From NCBI RefSeq assembly GCF_045679555.1, contig NC_092091.1, forward strand, positions 16,354,572 through 16,418,571: a stretch of DNA of 64,000 bases. The letters are read 5' to 3'. This stretch comes from Salvelinus alpinus (taxonomy: Eukaryota; Chordata; Actinopteri; Salmoniformes; Salmonidae). The position numbers and the translations under genes are program-made. Positions 58,101-64,000 of this stretch are shown here, piece after piece (within the stretch, counting starts at the first letter, position 1; each line of letters starts with the position of its first letter). Below the pieces are notes generated by a model. That model made no database searches. It worked only from the letters and a program-made list of their open reading frames with translations, and was not told the origin of the DNA.

Positions 58101-58378
58101 AAGAAGTGAAGAAGGAAGTCAAAGAGGAGGTGGGTATTTGTGGGGGAAATTACGAAGCAGAGAATCACAGTACTTTAGGAGTTGGCGGCAGTTGTCCCGA
58201 ATGTGCTCAGAACTTTGAGGAAAGGATCAGTTACATGAATTTCATATTACATCCTCAAACACTAAGAATGTCACATCGTACATTTTATGTCATGCAGGAG
58301 GAAGTCGGTGACTGGCGTAAGAACGTTGATGAACAGGCTGGCATGGACGGCAGGAAGAAGAAGTTTGAGACCGCATAA
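55159..58378 (+). CDS. tnni2: Fast skeletal troponin I, copy 4 (172 aa)
   Basis: Coding exons are 55159-55166, 55266-55302, 57360-57488, 57780-57869, 57956-58129 and 58298-58378, all GT-AG. The N-terminus is [15 protein letters not shown], followed by [20 protein letters not shown] and the TnT-pairing helix [18 protein letters not shown]. The inhibitory exon is 174 bases and reads [14 protein letters not shown], one residue shorter than in copies 1 and 2. The switch is [15 protein letters not shown]. The C-terminus is the shortest of the array (26 aa, [18 protein letters not shown] then RKKKFETA), with Lys where the others have Met in RKKMF. The intron after the second coding exon holds a complete Tc1. 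A variant signal ATTAAA is at 58551. The end of the 174-base exon and the start of the next intron are nearly identical to copy 3. Confidence 0.95.
55384..56953 (-). mobile_element. Third-family Tc1-like transposon, full-length ends, decayed transposase
   Basis: The ends CAGTACCAGTCAAAAGTTCG and the reverse complement of CAAACTTTTGACTCATACTG are intact, with TA on the left (55382-55383). Length is 1.57 kb. Same family as 28436-29945. The minus strand still reads [20 protein letters not shown] near 55700, but the rest is shifted and broken. Confidence 0.93.
56963..57000. mobile_element. Short LINE tail remnant
   Basis: CAGGTAAGTCAATTAAGAAC resembles the LINE 3' region at about 20733 (CAGGTAGGCAAATTGAGAAC). 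Confidence 0.5.
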
Positions 58379-58617
58379 ATTACTGAATTTGTTTTTGAAT
58401 CCATCTTTTAGGTTATGTTGTTGTACCGTCACAGAGTTAGAGTCATTTTGTCAATCTATTTAACTTAAACGTATGTCTTATGTCAATAGTAAAAAGCTAT
58501 TGAAGAAAACGTATTTTACCTATGTCCAATATTCATGCCAAAGCACAGTAATTAAATGAATGCTTTGAAGAAGACAGTCTTTTTTTGTTACTTTTGATAT
58601 GTATATTTCTTGAATAC

Positions 58618-58785
58618 AGTGGAGAATGCTGAGGGGAGGATGGCTCATAATAATAGTTGGAACAGAGCAAATGGAATGGCATCAAACACCTGGAAACCAT
58701 ATGTGTGATGTATTTGATACCATTCCACCCACTCCACTCCAGTCATTACCACGAGCCCATCCTTTCCAACCTCCTGTGCTTGAAC
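58618..58785. repeat. Fold-back interspersed repeat
   Basis: GCAAATGGAATGGCATCAAA at the left mirrors TTTGATACCATTCCACCC at the right, and GAGGATGGCTC mirrors GAGCCCATCC. It looks like a MITE of unassigned family, about 240 bases downstream of the copy 4 stop. Confidence 0.6.
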
Positions 58786-59754
58786 ATTGGTATGCATGTG
58801 GGACATCCATAACTAGGGCTTTTCCAAATATTAATGGGTTGCACTTACGTCACTTATGTGCACCTACCAGACAGCTGTGTCAAGGTTCTCTATTCCCTCC
58901 CCCAATGAAATATCAACTTATCAGGAACATTGAAAATCACAACCTAGCATAAGATAATACTGGTGTAAAAAGACGCCTAAGCAGAGTCCACACTTCCGGT
59001 TTCCAGGAGAAACTGAAGTTAGGTTGAAAACACTGTATCCCTGAAAACCGGAAACATTTGCTTTTTGCAACCCTGCAGAGTGAATTAATGTAATATATTT
59101 GTTGTAAGAATATAGGAATATATTTCCTACAAACATTTCATCATAAATGTCAACGTCATTAGAATATAATGTGTCATGCGAAATAACTTGATGAAAACAC
59201 AATTTAATTCAAACTCAATAACGATTGGCTTGATTTAGTTACACATTTTAGATGTGTATTAATCATTTAAAATATGTTTTATATTTAATTAAACATTTCA
59301 TAATTGAATAAAGAATATAATAAACAATTTACAATAATAAAGTTATTATATAATTAGTAATATAATATATATAAATAAATATAATCTCTCCATCTCTCTC
59401 TCGCTCTCGCTCTCTTTCAATCTCTCGCTCCTTCTCCCCATCTCACCTTTGAGCAACAGAGGGCTTTTTGCTTGCCCACTTTTTGCTCAGGAATTTGTCA
59501 TTATTTGTAGATATTCAATTTACAGGTGTATTGCAATGCAAATGAAGTTGGATTGAGGAACTCTAGTCCTGCAAATGGTGAGTAACACTTTTTTCTCCTT
59601 TTTAAAAATCCTTAAAAAAATGGATTCCTGAGGCCAAAAATTGTTCTGACAATAATGACAAATACAGAAATTGTTCAACAGTTTCACTTTAATGCCATTG
59701 ATAGCATGGTTCCCTTGTTAAACTTGACAACCCCTTTTTCCATTTTTTATTTTA
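58786..59754. other. Spacer between copies 4 and 5
   Basis: AT-rich sequence with a CT-rich stretch (CTCTCTCGCTCTCGCTCTCT) near 59391-59440. No gene was recognised. Confidence 0.45.
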
Positions 59755-60092
59755 AAGGTGCAATCTGCAATTGGTACTTCCATTTTTTACTTTTAAATTA
59801 TTTCTATATACACATTGATTATTGAAGAACATAACTTAAAAATGCCTCATGAGCTTAGTTCAACTGTATTTTACTCCAATGTTTGTAAACAGTGTAAACA
59901 ATATCTTTATAGTCTCAAAACATGGTTAAAATTATCATTTTGATTACATGGATGGTTAGTCCTTGCGTCAATAGCTCTGTTTATGAATTTGAGCGTGTTT
60001 ACATTTCTCCAGCCTCATCCCTCCACTTTTTGTCAAAACAGTGGCAGGGAAGTCGCTTTCTATTGTTTGAACTGCAGACTGACCCTTTAACA
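59755..60092. mobile_element. MITE, copy B (AAAGGTGCAATCTG ends)
   Basis: AAAGGTGCAATCTGCAATTG at the left and CAGACTGACCCTTT at the right. A longer relative of 17624-17800, sharing TTTTTACTTTTAAATTA and ACATTTCTCCAGCC. Confidence 0.65.
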
Positions 60093-60409
60093 ATTGCCTT
60101 CTAATTATTGAAAATGGAATTATCATCAATCACCCAAAAGTGGTTCAAGGATATATCAACGTTGACCCTTGCTTAACCGGGTTTATCTATCCATGTCGTC
60201 AGTGCTTAACTGGGATGGCTTTGTCAAACCTTTCCAACATGGTTGGTATGGAAGCCAAGTGGCAGCTCAGGTTTTGGGAGACACCTTGCAGAAAGGGAAA
60301 TTTATGATGTGAGTTGGAGGAAAGGGTTGCTGGTATTTCAGGAGCCCACAGTTCCTTTGGCCTAAGGAGTCTCCAACACCACAAGGTCCCTGGGTGTCTG
60401 CTGATTCAT

Positions 60410-60512
60410 CACTAGTCTACATATATATACCCTGTTTGATTTGTTCTTTGCCTGTGACTTACCAGTTTCTCCCCTTCTTCACCAAGTGTGTCCTGTCCTC
60501 CTCATCTCATAG
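60410..60512 (+). promoter_or_regulatory. tnni2: Promoter and untranslated exon 1 of tnni2 copy 5
   Basis: A TATA-like ATATATATATACC lies at about 60420-60432. The exon ends CTCATAG|GTGAGAACC at 60512, the donor shared by copies 1-3. The acceptor is at 62133. Confidence 0.65.
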
Positions 60513-62133
60513 GTGAGAACCTCTCTTTTCCTCCTCTCTGATCTTTCTATCACACAGGATCTGTCTTACTGATACATAAGGTTGGATGTGACTTATTGAT
60601 AAATAATGGAATACAGTCTCACCGTGGGGGGTAATTAAGACTTACACAGTGCACATTTATAGACGTTGATGATAAGGGGATTTCATGGCTACATTTACAC
60701 AGATATCCACTAACAGGTAGCACCTGGAAATGATCGCACTAAGTGACACCTGTCACAAGTTCACTACATTTGAATACAGGTGAATACATTGAGGTAAATA
60801 TGTCAGGGTGGATACTATGAAAGACTATTGAGCCTGTCTAGACAGAATGATGTGGCCGACGGGCCTCTGTGTTAGACAGTGTGACCCTGTGTGGAGGGTG
60901 GGGGGGGAGTCCTGCTCAAGGGCTATACTCTAGCATGGAAGGCGGTTGAAGACATTAACTTAGCTATACCCATACCAAAACCAAGTTTTTTTTTGTGGTA
61001 TTTAAGGCTTTTATATTTTTTTGTTATGTATGTTGCTCAGATATTCAATGTGAATAACTGTCATGGATAGCGATATGGGATTTGTGATAGAGATCTAGAA
61101 TTTTGATTATACTGTAACTCGAATGTGATAACTAGGTTACAGCAGACAGTGTTTACTGAAGGGGGCTTCTAGGCCCTTGGTTCGTGGTCCGTTCCTCTTG
61201 GGCTACAGCTAAGAACTGGGTGTGCCACACGTGTGAAACATTTGGTAACCTACAGAATAGTTTCAGATCCACTGGTCACTTGATAGAGCATGGTGCTTGC
61301 AACACTCAACTGTTATGCCATGTCTATCAGGTATTTGAAAGTAACAGCCCAATACATCTTTTCATTATCATGTATGTTCCTAGTTGAACAGATTGGAAAA
61401 GGATGTATTTGCAAGAGTTTTTATTGTACATTTCTCTGTTTGCTGAAGTATACTTAAAGTAGGAGCATTTATTTGATCATTTGAATATGAATGAATATGA
61501 ACGTATTTGAACTGAATGTGTCATTGACTTTAAACTAGAGAAAACAGAGAAGTTCTTAAAAACATAATTCCTATTCTTAACATTGCTATACATTGATGAT
61601 GTGTGGTTTAACAACAGTGTCTTACAACATTTGAGCCATACTGTATTGCTTAAAATAATAATCAAAGATTTGATTGAGGGGCTTTACATGACAGAAAGTA
61701 TGCTCCCCAAAATGCACGAGGAAAAGTGAAAGAGATGTAATGACGGGGTTCACTAAGGACGCAGGTTGTAGTGATTTGAGTGATACCAAGATGTTCTCAG
61801 TGTGGAGCAGCACGATGATGCCTGCAGAGGTTTTGTGTGCTAATGACATCAATAAAGTAACAGCCCATGAATGTCAGGGGTGACTCTTGTCTCCAGCTGT
61901 CCAAATTTAGCCTGATCAAAATTGTTCCAACAAGTTTTAACAGTCAAATGGATCAGATTTCCCCTCCCTTCCTTGATGTGTCCAAATTGCTCCATTAGCA
62001 GCCAGTGTTCATTAATCATTCTTGAGCTGGATACACAAGCCTGTTCTAATTTTAGGCTTATGAGGCAAATAGCACCCTGCGGTGCACGCTAATGCTAAAA
62101 ACATTTATCTTCCTCATTGTCTTTTTGTTACAG
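60513..62133. other. Intron 1 of tnni2 copy 5
   Basis: A degraded SINE-like piece (GATAGAGCATGGTGCTTGCA, 61281-61300) is the only repeat I can suggest. No exon was found. Confidence 0.45.
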
Positions 62134-62158
62134 CGTCTGAAGCACACATTCCTCCATC

Positions 62159-62166
62159 ATGTCTGA
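62159..62166 (+). CDS. tnni2: Fast skeletal troponin I, copy 5, start exon only (cut by the window edge)
   Basis: The acceptor CTTTTTGTTACAG ends at 62133, then a 25-base UTR segment, ATG TCT GA and donor GTAAGTAT at 62167. This is the exact layout of the start exon in copies 1-4 (M-S-E with the third codon split). No second coding exon was found before 64000. The intron contains a fold-back repeat and a Tc1, so the remaining exons lie beyond the window. The call rests on exon structure and position in the array. Confidence 0.8.
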
Positions 62167-62223
62167 GTAAGTATCCATTACCTTGTTGTTTGCCACATTT
62201 TCTTCTTTTCACAGGATTTTAGA

Positions 62224-62392
62224 TAGTGTTGCAAAAATGAGGTAGCTTTCCCAAAATTCTCTAGTTTTCCAGAAATCCCGGTTGGAAGACTCCCGTAATC
62301 AGGAGTGAATAAGCAGGAATCTGGAATCTTCCAACCAGAATTTCTGAAAAACCTGGGAATCTTCGGAAAGTTACAGATTTTTGCATCCCTAG
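62224..62392. repeat. Palindromic interspersed repeat, copy B
   Basis: TTTTCCAGAAATCCCGGTTG mirrors CAACCAGAATTTCTGAAAAA. Related to 13036-13155. Confidence 0.65.
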
Positions 62393-62569
62393 TCTTAGAC
62401 AAGCATAGTGTTAGAAAGTAGGGATTTTTTTAAATACCAACTCAGAATAAATAAACAAACAGACAAAGAACCATACAAACAAAAAACAAACAGCAAACCC
62501 TAACCCTAATATTGAACAATTGCTAGTATGCCTAAACCGTACTCTAACATGGGCAAATATACACACATA

Positions 62570-63747
62570 CAGTACCTTCAGAAGGTATTCAGACCCCTTG
62601 ACTTTTTCCACATTTTGTTACATCAAAGCCTTATTCTAAAATGGATTTAAAAACAAAAAATCCTCAGCAATCTACACACAATACCACATAATGACAAAGC
62701 AAAACCAGGTTTTTAGAAATTTTTGCAAATTTTTGCAAATGTATTAAAAATAAAAATTAAAAATAACTTATTTACATGAGTATTCAGACCCATCGCTATG
62801 CTCAGGTGCATCCTGTTTCCATTGATCATCCTTGAGATGTTGCTACAACTTGATTGGAGTCCACCTGTGGTAAATTCAATTGATTGAACATGATTTGGAA
62901 AGGCACACACATATAAGGTCCCACAGTTGACAGTGCATGTCAGAGCAAAAACCAAGCCATGAGGTCGAAGGAATTGTCCGTAGAGCTCCAAGACAGGATT
63001 GTGTCGAGGCACATACCTGGAGAAGGGTACCAAAACATTTCTGCAGCATTGATAGTCCCCAAGAACACAGTGGCCTCCATCATTCTGAAATGGAAGAAGT
63101 TTGGATCCACTAAGACCGGCCAAACTGAGCAATCGGGGGAGAAGGGTCTTGGTCTGGGAGGTGACCTAGAACCTGATGGTCACTCTGACAGAGCTCTAGA
63201 GTTCCTCTGTGGAGATGGGAGAACCTTCCAGAAGGACAACTGTCTCTGCAGCCCTCCACCAATCAGGCCTTTATGGTAGAGTGCCAAGACGGAAGCCACT
63301 CCTCAGTAAAAGGCACATGACCACCCGGCTTTGATTTGCCAAAAGGCATCTAAAGACTCTCAGACCATGAGAAACAAGATTCTCTGAACGCTTTGGCCTG
63401 AATGCCAAGTGTCACGTCTGGAGGAAACCTGGCAGAAACTCTCCAAATACAGGTCTGCCAAGCTTGTAGCGTCATACCCAAGAATACTCGATGCTGTAAT
63501 CGCTGCCAAAGGTGTTTCAACAAAGTACTGAGTAAAGGGTCTGAATACTATAAATGTTATATTTCCATTTCTTTATTTGTTATAAATTTGTAAAAATGTT
63601 TAAAGACCTGTTTTTGCTTTGTCACTATGGGGTATTGTGTGTAGATTGATGAGGGTAAAAAACAATTAAATACATTATAGAATAAAGCTGTAACGTACCA
63701 AAATGGGAAAAAAGTCAAGGGGTCTGAATACTTTCCGAAGGCAATAA
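62570..63747 (+). mobile_element. Tc1-like transposon, internally deleted, in tnni2 copy 5
   Basis: The left end CAGTACCTTCAGAAGGTATT follows TA. The right end is GTCTGAATACTTTCCGAAGG with the last bases decayed. The + strand N-terminal transposase piece LSVELQDRIVSRHIPGEGYQ, with PKNTVASIILKWKKFGSTK, is at 62959-63120. The centre, with the first two catalytic Asp residues, is missing. Confidence 0.9.
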
Positions 63748-63929
63748 TATGTAAAGAAAAGTATGAAATAAATTACATAGAAATTGAGCAGGATGCTTTC
63801 TCATTGCCAGCGTACAAACTATTGGGTTTGAGTCTTTCACAACAACAACGTGAGAAAAGTCTATTTGAACTTTTTTGACCTTCCCATTCTATTCAGCATG
63901 CTATAGAATATCACTGATACAACCCTTGG

Positions 63930-64000
63930 TCAACATATTGACCAGTCATGTCCCTTCAACATATTAACCAGTCATGTCTCTTCAACATGTTAACCAGTCA
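63930..64000. repeat. 26-bp tandem repeat at the window edge
   Basis: TCAACATATTGACCAGTCAT with GTCCCT is repeated, with small changes, at 63930, 63956 and 63982. It continues past the window end. Confidence 0.9.

Noticed and set aside
62167-64000. Further exons of tnni2 copy 5
   Set aside because: I searched for the GAAAAAGATG-type second coding exon and the AGCTTGATGCT-type third exon and found neither. They must lie beyond the window.

Overview
The window is genomic DNA from a ray-finned fish, almost certainly a salmonid. It has spliced vertebrate genes with GT-AG introns, several Tc1-like transposon families that are abundant in salmonids, a tRNA-derived SINE, hAT-type MITEs and a full-length LINE. 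No bacterial-type gene organisation is present. Every gene lies on the + strand.

Layout. About 1-3100 has no gene but carries two minisatellites (25-bp and 38-bp units). About 4100-10502 holds a four-coding-exon gene for a dual-specificity-phosphatase-fold protein (421 aa by my splice model). Its P-loop keeps the Cys but has Leu in place of the catalytic Arg, so it is probably a pseudophosphatase. Its introns hold an hAT-like MITE with a recognisable target-site duplication and a larger hAT-like element that received two Tc1 insertions. From about 15.1 kb to the right edge lies a head-to-tail array of five fast skeletal troponin I (tnni2) genes, called copies 1-5 here. Four are complete: 178, 180, 174 and 172 aa. 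The fifth is cut by the window end after its start exon. Each has a separate untranslated first exon with a GTGAG donor, a tiny start exon (ATG TCN/GCT GA|gt), and coding exons of 37 or 43, 129, 90, 177 or 174, and 81-96 bases. Copies 1 and 2 form one subfamily and copies 3 and 4 another, which differs by one codon in the inhibitory region and by a shorter C-terminus.

The introns and spacers of the array are packed with mobile elements. A 4.8-kb LINE with an unbroken ORF (APE endonuclease plus reverse transcriptase) lies antisense in the last intron of copy 1. Just before the endonuclease it encodes a canonical 2A-like ribosome-skipping motif (GDVEVNPGP) preceded by a hydrophobic stretch. I consider this the most notable item in the window. 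The last intron of copy 3 is 7.5 kb and holds a 33-bp minisatellite, a broken ZBED-like hAT element, a truncated Tc1, a 537-bp hAT-like MITE with perfect 8-bp duplications, a LINE tail and a nearly intact Tc1 transposase gene.

Biology. The troponin I proteins are thin-filament inhibitors of fast muscle. The array is a tandem expansion that could support stage- or fibre-specific expression. The promoters of copies 1-3 share sequence blocks, while those of copies 4 and 5 have diverged. All calls come from reading the sequence; no database search was run.
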